A stretch of 64,000 bases of DNA from Archivesica marissinica. Its lineage: Eukaryota > Mollusca > Bivalvia > Venerida > Vesicomyidae. The DNA is taken from assembly GCA_014843695.1 (NCBI GenBank), contig JABXNX010000028.1, positions 248,001 through 312,000 of the forward strand, read 5' to 3'. The stretch's first letter is position 1. Each line of letters begins with the position of its first letter. The notes below the pieces were generated by a model. That model did no database searches. It saw only the letters and a program-made list of their open reading frames with translations, and had not been told where the DNA came from. The translations under genes and the position numbers were made by a program. This document shows positions 41,601 to 50,600 of this stretch, in pieces.

Positions 41601-43161
41601 TTGTATGTATAAATACTATGTATGGATAAATACTGTTTATGTATAAATACTGTTGTATGTATAAATACTGTTGTATGGATAAATACTGTGTATGTATAAA
41701 TACAGTGTTTGTATAAATACTGTTGTATGTATAAATACAGTGTTTGTATAAATACTGTTGTATGTATAAATACTGTGTTTGTATAAATACTGTTGTATGT
41801 ATAAATACTGTGTTTGTATAAATACTGTGTTTGTATAAATACTGTTGTATGTATAAATACAGTGTTTGTATAAATACTGTTGTATGGATAAATACTGTTG
41901 TATGTATAAATACTGTTTATGTATAAATACTGTTGTATGTATAAATACTGTTGTATGGATAAATACTGTGTATGGATAAATACTGTTGTATGTATAAATA
42001 CTGTATATGGATAAATACTGTGTATGGATAAATACTGTTGTATGTATAAATACTGTGTATGGATAAATACTGTGTATGTATAAATACTGTGTATGTATAA
42101 ATACTGTGTATGTATACATACTGTTGTATGTATAAATACTGTGTATGGATAAATACTGTTGTATGTATAAATACTGTGTATGGATAAATACTGTGTTTGT
42201 ATAAATACTGTGTATGTATAAATACTGTTGTATGTATAAATACTGTTGTATGGATAAATACTGTGTATGTATAAATACTGTTGTATGTATAAATACTGTT
42301 GTATGGATAAATACTGTGTATGTATAAATACTGTTGTATGGATAAATACAGTGTTTGTATAAATACTGTGTATGTATAAATAATGTTGTATGTATAAATA
42401 CTGTGTATGTATAAATACTGTTGTATGGATAAATACTGTGTATGTATAAATACTGTTGTATGGATAAATACTGTTGTATGGATAAATACTGTTGTATGTA
42501 TAAATACTGTGTATGTATAAATACTGTTGTATGTATACATACTGTGTATGTATAAATACTGTTGTATGTATAAATACTGTGTATGTATAAATACTGTTGT
42601 ATGTATAAATACTATGTTTGTATAAATACTGTGTATGTATAAATACTGTGTATGTATAAATACTGTTGTATGTATAAATACTGTGTATGTATAAATACTG
42701 TTGTATGTATAAATACTATGTTTGTATAAATACTGTGTATGTATAAATACTGTGTATGTATAAATACTGTTGTATGGATAAATACTGTGTTTGTATAAAT
42801 ACTGTGTATGTATAAATACTGTTGTTTGTATAAATACTGTTGTATGTATAAATACTGTGTATGTATAAATACTGTTGTATGGATAAATACTGTGTATGTA
42901 TAAATACTGTTGTATGGATAAATACTGTATATGTATAAATACTGTGTATGTATAAATACTGTGTATGTATAAATACTGTTGTATGTATAAATACTGTGTA
43001 TGTATAAATACTGTGTATGTATAAATACTGTGTTTGTATAAATACTGTGTTTGTATAAATACTGTGTTTGTATAAATACTGTGTATGGATAAATACTTTA
43101 TTTGTTACAGGACAGCATGTTATCAGAGGATGAATTAGAAACGGATTCCGAGCTAGACTGA
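11522..43161 (+). CDS. BCL-2 family apoptosis regulator, four exons (11499-11678, 24083-24165, 34835-35086, 43111-43161)
   Basis: Joining the four exons gives an uninterrupted 180-residue protein from ATG 11522 to TGA 43159-43161, with intron phases 1, 0 and 0 that fit exactly. Domains by residue: BH3-like motif 13-24 (IASRLANIGDNM); disordered Ser/Thr/Asp/Gln-rich linker about 28-60; second BH3-like motif 66-77 (LRDELRKVADDM); BH1 region about 112-130 (VGWAQVAAVF); BH2 about 154-168 (GWIVGQGGWDSML); acidic tail 169-180. Family members form a helical bundle that binds BH3 helices and controls mitochondrial outer-membrane permeability. The BH2 sequence most resembles BAX (GWIQDQGGWDGLLS, from memory). 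No C-terminal hydrophobic anchor is present. The intron after GGW matches the conserved BH2 intron of vertebrate BCL-2 genes. ATG 11522 has A at -3, but an acceptor just upstream means an earlier exon exists, so the N terminus could be longer. Membership of the family is secure; the subfamily is not. Confidence 0.85.
11634..11830 (+). repeat. 80-bp tandem duplication of the exon A 3' end and its splice donor (about 2.5 copies)
   Basis: The block beginning CAAGATCCAAGCTGACAG recurs at 11634, 11714 and 11794, an exact 80-bp period. Copy 1 is the last 45 bases of exon A plus the donor GTAAGT (11679). Copy 2 carries a second good donor, CGAACACG/GTGAGT at 11759. Copy 3 decays at TCTGAACAATATAG with no donor. 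Because 80 is not a multiple of three, readthrough into copy 2 meets TGA at 11726-11728. Use of donor 2 would therefore give a truncated product. Confidence 0.9.
11877..12308. mobile_element. Non-autonomous hAT-type DNA transposon (MITE) with 8-bp target duplication
   Basis: The element spans 11885-12300 (416 bp). It is flanked by a perfect 8-bp direct repeat, CCCAAATC, at 11877-11884 and 12301-12308. Its ends are imperfect inverted repeats: CAGGGGCCGATTATGG at the left, and CAGTGGCGGTTTAAGG read inward from the right. An 8-bp duplication with CAGnGGC-type termini is characteristic of the hAT superfamily. No transposase frame is visible, so it would have been mobilised in trans. The perfect target duplication suggests a fairly recent insertion or low local divergence. 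It lies inside intron 1 of the BCL-2 family gene. Confidence 0.8.
12309..13498. other. Unique intron 1 sequence, no gene seen
   Basis: About 1.2 kb of AT-rich non-repetitive intron. It includes a poly-C run near 12602-12612 and a pair of 10-bp inverted repeats (TGTCGCTCAC at 12379-12388, complementary to 12832-12841) that may bound an old element, although I found no target duplication. A 92-codon open frame on the minus strand (12564-12842) has no recognisable domain and no supporting context. I treat it as chance. Confidence 0.6.
13499..13592 (+). mobile_element. tRNA-derived SINE head (tRNA-like sequence)
   Basis: The stretch contains a polymerase III A-box-like segment, TGGTCGAGTG at 13508-13517, and a B box, GGTTCGAGCCC at 13571-13581, spaced as in tRNAs with a long variable region. 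The acceptor stem does not pair well and the T stem has a mismatch, so it is not a good functional tRNA. Heads beginning CCTCCGTGGTCGAGTG with GTCGCTGACTT are, from general knowledge, typical of tRNA-derived SINEs in bivalve genomes. Array 2 begins about 20 bp downstream. I could not define a tail or target duplication. Confidence 0.6.
13614..22875. repeat. 41-bp minisatellite array (array 2) in intron 1
   Basis: The head-to-tail unit consists of TGATTTATGATCTGTGTGG, then TTAACATATACC, then TGGATGTGTT, with a 41-bp period (clear at 18841-19160). A recurrent longer variant inserts CAGTT after TGTTT. About 220 units are present. Common diagnostic variants are CTATGTGG against CTGTGTGG, GGGTAACATATACCAGG, and GTGAATAACTTATACC. 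Groups of variants recur as blocks, for example about 577 bp apart around 17121 and 17698, which indicates higher-order duplication. The array fills most of intron 1 and shows no coding potential beyond repeat-derived frames. Confidence 0.96.
22876..24082. other. Unique AT-rich end of intron 1, no gene seen
   Basis: About 1.2 kb of AT-rich non-repetitive DNA leads to the exon B acceptor (GTTATTTTTCAG, AG at 24081-24082). It contains a perfect 16-bp palindrome (GTGATAATATTATCAC, 23337-23352) and an inverted 10-mer pair (AATTGGAAGT at 23006 and ACTTCCAATT at 23211). No open frame of interest or RNA gene was recognised. Confidence 0.6.
24083..24165 (+). CDS. Exon B: canonical-position BH3 motif
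   Basis: This 83-nt exon is entered in phase 1: the exon A terminal G joins AA to make Glu. It leaves in phase 0 at GCTATG/GTATGT. It encodes EITKTKLTPLEVE followed by LRDELRKVADDMDAM. The latter has exact BH3 spacing (Leu, Leu, Val, Ala-Asp, Met), with Ala in the place of the usual Gly. About 40 residues separate its Asp from the BH1 Trp, the same as the BH3-BH1 distance in BAX. The last bases of the exon and the donor are the seed of the 29-bp array that follows. Confidence 0.85.
24152..24754 (+). repeat. 29-bp tandem array of the exon B/intron 2 junction (array 3)
   Basis: About 21 head-to-tail copies of a 29-bp unit. Each has 14 bp of exon B end (ATATGGATGCTATG) followed by GTATGTATTATACAG, which starts with a good donor and ends in AG. 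The first copy is the real exon end. Every later copy repeats the same donor context at 29-bp intervals (24165, 24194 and so on). Reading on from exon B, the frame stops at TGA 24217-24219, so only the first two donors precede a stop. Variants include GTGGATGAT, an ATAT insertion near 24292 and a GGATGGATG expansion near 24394. Confidence 0.93.
24763..34714. repeat. 27-bp minisatellite array (array 4) in intron 2
   Basis: The unit is CAGATAGTCCACAACTATAT followed by ACTCTGT, with a 27-bp period. A 25-bp form lacks GT (CTCTCAGATAG). AAC/ATC alternate before TATATAC in irregular patterns. Roughly 370 units are present. A block of about 0.6 kb at 26270-26821 recurs at 30660-31211 (offset 4390) with shared rare variants such as TATACCCTGTC, CTATCAGATAG and CTGGCAGATAG. 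Frames on the minus strand encode a nonapeptide repeat (for example VVDYLTEYI) only because 27 is divisible by three. Confidence 0.96.
34715..34834. other. Short unique 3' end of intron 2
   Basis: The last 120 bp of the intron are AT-rich and end in ATAATTTCAG (AG at 34833-34834), a reasonable 3' splice site. Nothing else is recognised. Confidence 0.7.
34835..35086 (+). CDS. Exon C: BH1 region and first half of BH2
   Basis: This 252-nt exon is phase 0 at both ends and encodes 84 residues (81-164 of the protein). It continues the exon B helix (LEANMKRAALHISG), then gives NHFKNIVQDSVD, the BH1 region KVGWAQVAAVFHITKRAM, a helix around HIKEMSLKYIADRF, and BH2 GWIVGQGGW. It stops exactly after GGW at TGG/GTATGT, the BH2 intron position known in vertebrate BCL2, BCL2L1 and relatives. 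The BH1 hallmark Trp-Gly-Arg is Trp-Ala-Gln here. Codon use looks coding and contrasts with the flanking AT-rich repeats. Readthrough of the donor would add only VCLYY before a stop. Confidence 0.93.
35087..35754. other. Unique start of intron 3, containing crossing inverted repeats
   Basis: About 670 bp of non-tandem sequence contains the inverted repeats listed separately. It is otherwise AT-rich with a local CpG-bearing patch (35575-35590, GCGCGCGC-like). I searched it for a possible alternative terminal exon encoding a hydrophobic tail and saw none. Confidence 0.55.
35163..35689. mobile_element. Possible MITE-like element with two crossing inverted repeat pairs
   Basis: ATTCTGCGATATACC at 35163-35177 is perfectly complementary to GGTATATCGCAGAAT at 35604-35618. 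GATTCTAACACGAC at 35199-35212 is perfectly complementary to GTCGTGTTAGAATC at 35665-35678, with looser pairing further out. The order is left-1, left-2, right-1, right-2, so the pairs interlock instead of nesting. This does not fit a simple terminal inverted repeat. Two overlapping insertions or a rearranged element would explain it. No target duplication was confirmed. Confidence 0.45.
35755..36972. repeat. 37-bp minisatellite array (array 5) in intron 3
   Basis: The unit is GTATGTATACATCCTGTAAC followed by TCAATGTATTGTTCTGT, with a 37-bp period over about 33 copies. Variants include AAGGTATT, shortened TATTGGTATGTATAC units, and GTCATGTGT. At its right end it passes without a gap into the 17/18-bp array, with which it shares CTGTGTATGTATA. 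Confidence 0.95.
36973..43097. repeat. 17/18-bp minisatellite array (array 6) in intron 3
   Basis: The unit is ATAAATACTGTGTATGT (17 bp), alternating irregularly with ATAAATACTGTTGTATGT (18 bp). TTTGT, GGATA and CAGTG variants occur. About 350 units are present. Large blocks are duplicated: about 674 bp (marker TTTGTATCATTAC at 37061 and 37735), and 855 and 1237 bp offsets (marker ATACTATGTATGG near 39521, 40376 and 41613). The array ends 13 bp before exon D, so it supplies sequence immediately upstream of that exon's acceptor. Confidence 0.96.
43111..43161 (+). CDS. Exon D: terminal exon, end of BH2 and acidic tail
   Basis: The acceptor TTTATTTGTTACAG (AG at 43109-43110) is followed in phase 0 by 16 codons and TGA. 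These complete BH2 (after GGW: DSML) and add SEDELETDSELD. Half of the 16 residues are acidic, and several Ser/Thr fit the CK2 pattern S/T-x-x-D/E. In vertebrate relatives the exon after the BH2 intron encodes the alpha-9 membrane anchor. Here nothing hydrophobic follows. The exon is short, but its phase and the BH2 continuation (WD..L) make it convincing. Confidence 0.82.
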   Translation, partial: DSMLSEDELETDSELD

Positions 43162-43247
43162 TTCTGGGCTTCCCTACTTCCTGGATATATAGCCCAAAGG
43201 ATTTCCCGAGTACATAACCTCCAATACATCCTGAATGGCTTTCAAAC

Positions 43248-43950
43248 CATGCTGGATATGTGGCTTACAGAGCATGCTGGATATGTGGCTTACAAAACAT
43301 GCTGGATATGTGGCTTACAAAGCATGCTGGATATGTGGCTTACAAAGCATGCTGGATATGTGGCTTACAAAGCATGCTGGATATGTGGCTTACAAAGCAT
43401 ACTGGATATGTGGCTTACAAAGCATACTGGATATGTGGCTTACAAAGCATACTGGATATGTGGCTTACAAAGCATGCTGGATATGTGGCTTACAAAGCAT
43501 ACTGGATATGTGGCTTACAAAGCATACTGGATATGTGGCTTACAAAGCATGCTGGATATGTGGCTTACAAAGCATACTGGATATGTGGCTTACAAAGCAT
43601 ACTGGATATGTGGCTTACAAAGCATGCTGGATATGTGGCTTACAAAGCATACTGGATATGTGGCTTACAAAGCATACTGGATATGTGGCTTACAAAGCAT
43701 ACTGGATATGTGGCTTACAAAGCATACTGGATATGTGGCTTACAAAGCATACTGGATATGTGGCTTACAAAGCATGCTGGATATGTGGCTTACAAAGCAT
43801 ACTGGATATGTGGCTTACAAAGCATACTGGATATGTGGCTTACAAAGCATACTGAATATGTGGCTTACAAAGCATACTGGATATGTGGCTTACAAAGCAT
43901 ACTGGATATGTGGCTTACAAAGCATACTGGATATGTGGTTTACAAAGCAT
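43248..43950. repeat. 25-bp minisatellite array (array 7) in the 3' UTR
   Basis: The unit is CATACTGGATATGTGGC followed by TTACAAAG, with a 25-bp period over about 28 copies. CATGCTGG and CATACTGG alternate in a partly regular pattern. Diverged relatives flank it (CATCCTGAATGGCTTTCAAA near 43228, CATACTGAGTATGTTGAC near 43990), which suggests it grew from a sequence already present in the UTR. Open frames in all three forward frames arise because no stop occurs in any register of the unit. Confidence 0.93.
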
Positions 43951-44181
43951 AGATCTACTGGAAATATGCTGGACATGTGACCTCAATACCATACTGAGTA
44001 TGTTGACTGTAGTGCCGGTTGCTCCAACCCACTCCCCTAATTATAATATAATCTCCTCATCTTTTTCTATTATTTCTTTTTTGTGGAGGAGGAGGGGGGA
44101 GTAGAAAGAATCCACACAGACTATCCAGCGTGAAAAGGCCTTCTTTGCTGCCCCAGTGACCGTCCCAAAGATTAGCATAAC

Positions 44182-44187
44182 AATAAA
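44182..44187 (+). terminator. Putative polyadenylation signal AATAAA
   Basis: AATAAA lies about 1 kb after the stop codon, at the end of unique sequence. A T-rich segment (CTTGTTCAGTTTCTTTG, from about 44208) could act as the downstream element. This is the best placed signal before the 28-bp and 24-bp arrays. Confidence 0.5.
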
Positions 44188-44205
44188 CTGGTTAACACCT
44201 ATAGA

Positions 44206-44511
44206 CTTGTTCAGTTTCTTTGCAAAGTATCACACTCCTAATCAGTGACAACACTCTGTCAGAAATTGTTATTATATAAACAGCTCACTGTCAAAATATA
44301 ATTTTCTGTCCATCGAATTCTCGATCATTAAACACTGATGGTATGAAGCATATTATAGAACGTAAGTGGATCCGGTTTGAAACCTTTTCCAACGGATTTT
44401 GATAAATCTGAAAAATACTAATGTACTTTAAAGCAAACGCGTATTGAAAGTGTCTAAGTAATAAATGATTATTCAAGATGACTATCGAGGTTCAGCTGAA
44501 AATCAATGACA
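44206..44511. other. Unique intergenic sequence after the gene
   Basis: About 300 bp of unique DNA with no recognised gene. A 61-codon minus-strand open frame (44291-44476) has no domain and is probably chance. Confidence 0.5.
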
Positions 44512-44680
44512 CAATATAGGTCTATATAATAATACACACCAATATAGGTCTATATAATAATACACACCAATATAGGTCTATATAATAATACACACCAATA
44601 TAGGTCTATATAATAATATACACCAATATAGGTCTATATAATAATACACACCAATATAGGTCTATATAATAATACACACC
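44512..44680. repeat. 28-bp tandem repeat, six copies (array 8)
   Basis: The unit is AATATAGGTCTATATAATAA followed by TACACACC, with a 28-bp period and near-perfect identity. It directly abuts the 24-bp array. Confidence 0.93.
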
Positions 44681-44681
44681 A

Positions 44682-47600
44682 TTGCAGGTTGTTGCTTAAC
44701 ACAGTTGAAAGATTGTTGGTTAGCACTGTTTTCAGGTTGGTATTTAGCACTGATTGCATGTTGGTGTTTAGCAGTGTTTGCAGGTTGTTGTCTAGCACTG
44801 TTTGCAGGTTGGTGTTAGCACTGTTTGCAGGTTGTTTTTTAGCACTGTTTGCAGGTTGTTCTTTAGTACTGTGTGCAGGTTGTTGGTTAGTACTGTTTGC
44901 AGGTTGTTGCTTAGCACTGTTTGCAGGTTGGTGCCTAGCACTGTTTGCAGGTTGTTGTTTAGTACTGTTTGCAGGTTGTGCTTAGCACTATTTGCAGGTT
45001 GTTGTTTAGTACTGGTTGCAGGTTGGTGGCTAGCACTGTTTGCAGGTTGTTGTTTAGTACTGTTTGCAGGTTGTCCTTAGCACTATTTGCAGGTTGTTGT
45101 TTAGTACTGTTTGCAGGCTGTTGTTTAGTACTGTTTGCAGGTTGGTGCCTAGCACTGTTTACAGGTTGTTGTTTAGTACTGTTTGCAGGTTGTGCTTAGC
45201 ACTATTTGCAGGTTGTTGTTTAGTACTGTTTGCAGGTTGTTGTTTAGTACTGTGTGCAGGTTTTTGTTTAGTACTATTTGCAGGTTGTTGCTTAGTACTG
45301 TTTGCAGGTTGTTGTTTAGTACTGTTTGCAGGTTGTTGTTTAGTACTGGTTGCAGGTTGTTGTTTAGTACTATTTGCAGGTTGTTGTTTAGTACTGGTTG
45401 CAGGTTGTTGTTTAGTACTGTTTGCAGGTTGTTGTTTAGTACTGTTTGCAGGTTGTTGTTTAGTACTGTTTGCAGGTTGTTGTTTAGCACTATTTGCAGG
45501 TTGTTGTTTAGTACTGTTTGCAGGTTGGTGCTTAGTACTGTTTGCAGGTTGTTGTTTAGTTCTGTTGGCAGGTTGTGCTTAGCACTATTTGCAGGTTGTT
45601 GTTTAGTACAGTTTGCATGTTGTTATTTAGTACTGTTTGCAGGTTGTTGTTTAGTACTGTTTGCAGGTTGTTGTTTAGTACTGTTTGCAGGTTGTGCTTA
45701 GCACTATTTGCAGGTTGTTGTTTAGTACTGTTTGCATGTTGTTGTTTAGTACTGTTTGCAGGTTGTTGTTTAGTACTGTTTGCAGGTTGTTGTTTAGCAC
45801 TATTTGCAGGTTGTTGTTTAGTACTGTTTGTTGGTTGTTGCTTAGTACTGTTTGCATGTTGTTGTTTAGTACTGTTTGCAGGTTGTTGTTTAGTACTGTT
45901 TGCAGGTTGTTGTTTAGCACTGTTTGCAGGTTGATGCTTAGCACTGTTTGCAGGTTGTTGCTTAACACTGTTTACAGATTGTTGGTTAGTACTGTTTGCA
46001 GATTGTTGGTTAGCACTGTTTGCAGGATGGTGTTAGCACTGTTTGCAGGTTGTTGTTTAGCACTGCTTGCAGGTTGTTGTTTAGTATTCTTTGTAGGTTG
46101 TTGTTTAGTACTGTTTGCAAGTTGTTGTTTAGTACTGTTTGCAGGTTGTTGTTTAGCACTGTATGCAGGTTGTGATTAGCACTATTTGCAGGTTGTTGTT
46201 TAGTACTGTTTGCAGGTTGATGCTTAGTACTGTTTGCAGGTTGTTGTTTAGTTCTGTTTGCAGGTTGTGCTTAGCACTATTTGCAGGTTGTTGTTTAGTA
46301 CAGTTTGCATGTTGTTGTTTAGTACTGTTTGCAGGTTGTTGTTTAGTACTGTTTGCAGGTTGTTGTTTAGTAATGTTTGCAGGTTGTGCTTAGCACTATT
46401 TGCAGGTTGTTGTTTAGTACTGTTTGCATGTTGTTGTTTAGTACTGTTTGCAGGTTGTTGTTTAGTACTGTTTGCAGGTTGTTGTTTAGCACTATTTGCA
46501 GGTTGTTGTTTAGTACTGTTTGTTGGTTGTTGCTTAGTACTGTTTGCATGTTGTTGTTTAGTACTGTTTGCAGGTTGTTGTTTAGTAGTTTGCAGGTTGT
46601 TGTTTAGTAGTTTGCAGGTTGTTGTTTAGTACTGTTTGCAGGTTGTTGTTTAGCACTGTTTGCAGGTTGTTGTTTAGTACTGTTTGCAGGTTGTTGTTTA
46701 GTACTGTTTGCAGGTTGTTGTTTAGTACTGTTTGCAGGTTGTTCTTTAGTACTGTTTGCAGGTTGTTGTTTAGCACTATTTGCTGGTTGTTGTTTAGTAC
46801 TGTTTGCAGGTTGATGTTTAGTACTGTTTGCAGGTTGTTGTTTAGCACTGTTTGCAGGTTGTGCTTAGCACTATTTGCAGGTTGTTGTTTAGTACTGTTT
46901 GCAGGTTGTTGTTTAATAGTTTGCAGGTTGTTGTTTAGTAGTTTGCAGGTTGTTGTTTAGTATTGTTTGCAGGTTGTTGTTTAGCACTGTTTGCAGGTTG
47001 TTGTTTAGTACTGTTTGCAGGTTGTTGTTTAATACTGTTTGCATGTTGTTGTTATGGAACTGTTTGCAGGTTGTTGTTTAGTACTGTTTGCAGGTTGTTG
47101 TTTAGTACTGTTTGCAGTTTGTTGTTTAGTACTGTTTTCAGGTTGTTGTTTAGTACTGTTTGCAGGTAGTTGCTTAGCACTATTTGCAGGTTGTTGTTTA
47201 GTACTGTTTGCAGGTTGTGCTTAGCACTATTTGCATGTTGTTGTTTAGTACTGTTTGCAGGTTGATGCTTAGTACTGTTTGCAGGTTGTTGTTTAGTTCT
47301 GTTTGCAGGTTGTGCTTAGCACTATTTGCAGGTTGTTGTTTAGTACTGTTTGCATGTTGTTGCTATGGAACTGTTTGCAGATTGTTGTTTAGCACTGTTT
47401 GCAGGTTGATGCTTAGCACTGTTTGCAGGTTGTTGCTTAACACAGTTGACAGATTGTTGGTTAGCACTGTTTGCAGGTTGGTATTTAGCATTGTTTGCAT
47501 GTTGGTGATTAGCAGTGTTTGCAGGTTGTTGTCTAGCACTGTTTGCAGGTTGTTGTTAGCACTGTTTGCAGGTTGTTGTTTAGCACTGTTTGCAGGTTGT

Positions 47601-50600
47601 TGATTAGTACTGTGTGCAGGTTGTTGTTTAGTACTGTTTGCAGGTTGTTGTTTAGTACTGTTTGCAGGTTGTGCTTAGCACTATTTGCAGGTTGTTGTTT
47701 AGTACTATTTGCAGGTTGTTGTTTAGTACTGTTTGCAGGTTGTTGTTTAGTACTGTTTGCAGGTTGTGCTTAGCACTATTTGCAGGTTGTTGTTTAGTAC
47801 TGTTTGCAGGTTGTTGTTTAGTTTTGTTTGCAGGTTGGTGCCTAGCACTGTTTACAGGTTGTTGTTTAGTACTGTTTGCAGGTTGTGCTTAGCACTATTT
47901 GCAGGTTGTTATTTAGTACTGTTTGCATGTTGTTGTTTAGTACTGTTTGCAGGTTGTTGTTTAGTACTGTTTGCAGGTTGTTGTTTAGTACGGTTTGCAG
48001 GTTGTTGTTTAGCACTGTTTGCAGGTTGTTGTTTAGTACTCTTTGTTGGTTGTTGTTTAGTACTGTTTGCAGGTTGTTGTTTAGTACTGTTTGCATGTTG
48101 TTGTTTAGTACTGTGTGCAGGTTGTTGTTTAGTACTGTTTGCAGGTTGTTGTTTAGTACTATTTGCAGGTTGTTGTTTAGTACTGTTTGCAGGTTGTGCT
48201 TAGCACTATTTGCAGGTTGTTGTTTAGTACTGTTTGCATGTTGTTGTTTAGTACTGTTTGCAGGTTGTTGTTTAGTACTGTGTGCAGGTTGTTGTTTAGC
48301 ACAGTTTGCAGGTTATTGTTTAGTACTGTTTGTTGGTTGTTGTTTAGTACTGTTTGCAGGTTGTTGTTTAGTACTGTGTGCAGGTTGTTGTTTAGTACTG
48401 TTTGCAGATTGGTGCCTAGCACTGTTTGCAGGTTGTTGTTTAGTACTCTTTGCAGGTTGTGCTTAGCACTATTTGCAGGTTGTTGTTTAGTACTGTTTGC
48501 ATGTTGTTGTTTAGTACTGTTTGCAGGTTGTTGTTTAGTACTGTTTGCAGGTTGTTGTTTAGTACGGTTTGCAGGTTGTTGTTTAGCACTGTTTGCAGGT
48601 TGTTGTTGAGTACTGTTTGTTGGTTGTTGTTTAGTACTGTTTGCAGGTTGTTGTTTAGTACTGTTTGCAGGTTGTTTTTTAGTACTGTGTGCAGGTTGTT
48701 GTTTAGTACTGTTTGCATGTTGTTGTTTAGTACTATTTGCAGGTTGTTGGTTAGTACTGTTTGCATGTTGTTGTTTAGTACTGTTTGCAAATTGTTGTTT
48801 AGTACTGTTTGCAGGTTGTTGTTTAGTACGGTTTGCAGGTTGTTGTTTAGCACTGTTTGCAGGTTGTTGTTGAGTACTGTTTGTTGGTTGTTGTTTAGTA
48901 CTGTTTGCAGGTTGTTGTTTCGTACTGTGTGCAGGTTGTTGTTTAGTACTGTTTGCAGGTTGTTGTTTAGTACTATTTGCAGGTTGTTGTTTAGTACTGT
49001 TTGCAGGTTGTTGTTTAGTACTATTTGCAGGTTGTTGTTTAGTACTGTTTGCAGGTTGTTGTTTAGTTTTGTTTGCAGGTTGGTGCCTAGCACTGTTTAC
49101 TGGTTGTTGTTTAGTACTGTTTGCAGGTTGTGCTTAGCACTATTTGCAGTTTGTTGTTTAGTACTGTGTGCAGTTTATTGTTTAGTACTGTTTGCAGGTT
49201 GGTGCCTAGCACTGTTTGCAGGTTGTTGTTTAATACTCTTTGCAGGTTGTGCTTAGCACTATTTGCAGGTTGTTGTTTAGTACTGTTTGCATGTTGTTGT
49301 TTAGTACTGTTTGCAGGATGTTGTTTAGGACTGTTTGCAGGTTGTTGTTTAGTACGGTTTGCAGGTTGTTGTTTAGCACTGTTTGCAGGTTGTTGTTGAG
49401 TACTGTTTGTTGGTTGTTGTTTAGTACTGTTTGCAGGTCGTTGTTTAGTACTGTTTGCAGGTTGTTGTTTAGTACTGTGTGCAGGTTGTTGTTTAGTACT
49501 GTTTGCAGGTTGTTGTTTAGTACGGTTTGCAGGTTGTTGTTTAGTACTGTTTGCAGGTTGTTGTTTAGTTTTGTTTGCAGGTTGGTGCCTAGCACTGTTT
49601 ACTGGTTGTTGTTTAGTACTGTTTGCAGGTTGTGCTTAGCACTATTTGCAGTTTGTTGTTTAGTACTGTGTGCAGGTTATTGTTTAGTTTTGTTGCAGGT
49701 TGGTGCATAGCACTGTTTACTGGTTGTTGTTTAGTACTGTTTGCAGGTTGTGCTTAGCACTATTTGCAGTTTGTTGTTTAGTACTGTGTGCAGGTTATTG
49801 TTTAGTACTGTTTGCAGGTTGTTGTTTAGTACTGTTTGCAGGTTGTTGTTTAGTATTGTGTGCAGGTTGTTGTTTAGTACTGTTTGCAGGTTGTTGTTTA
49901 GTACTATTTGCAGGTTGTTGTTTAGTACTGTTTGCAGGTTGTTGTTTAGTACTGTTTGCAGGTTGTGCTTAGCACTATTTGCAGGTTGTTGTTTAGTACT
50001 GTTTGCAGGTTGTTGTTTAGTTTTGTTTGCAGGTTGGTGCCTAGCACTGTTTACAGGTTGTTGTTTAGTACTGTTTGCAGGTTGTGCTTAGCACTATTTG
50101 CAGGTTGTTATTTAGTACTGTTTGCATGTTGTTGTTTAGTACTGTTGGCAGGTTGTTGTTTAGTACTGTTTGCAGGTTGTTGTTTAGTACGGTTTGCAGG
50201 TTGTTGTTTAGCATTGTTTACAGGTTGTTGTTTAGTACTGTTTGTTGGTTGTTGTTTAGTACTGTTTGCAGGTTGTTGTTTAGTACTGTTTGCAGGTTGT
50301 GCTTAGCACTATTTGCAGGTTGTTGTTTAGTACTGTTTGCATGTTGTTGTTTAGTACTGTTTGCAGGTTGTTGTTTAGTACTGTTTGCAGGTTGTTGTTT
50401 AGCACTGTTTGCAGGTTATTGTTTAGTACTGTTTGTTGGTTGTTGTTTAGTACTGTTTGCAGGTTGTTGTTTAGTACTGTGTGCAGGTTTTTGTTTAGTA
50501 CTATTTGCAGGTTGTTGCTTAGTACTGTTTGCAGGTTGTTGTTTAGTACTGTTTGCAGGTTGTTGTTTAGTACTGGTTGCAGGTTGTTGTTTAGTACTAT

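Larger units (their letters stand above)
43162..44205 (+). other. Probable 3' UTR of the BCL-2 family gene
   Basis: The region from the stop codon to just past the AATAAA at 44182 has no further coding frame in phase. It contains the 25-bp array and a pyrimidine-rich stretch near 44050-44080. The extent is inferred from the poly(A) signal only. Confidence 0.55.

Noticed and set aside
35087..43110. Hidden alternative terminal exon encoding a membrane anchor in intron 3
   Set aside because: Only about 670 bp is unique, and no hydrophobic frame with an acceptor was visible there. The rest is tandem repeat.
43235..43980. Three overlapping forward frames of over 200 codons in the 25-bp array
   Set aside because: The 25-bp unit has no stop in any register, so all three frames are open with the same 25-residue cycle. 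The position is downstream of the BCL-2 stop codon.
44291..44476. 61-codon minus-strand open frame
   Set aside because: Short, with no domain, no splice or promoter context, and in AT-rich intergenic DNA.
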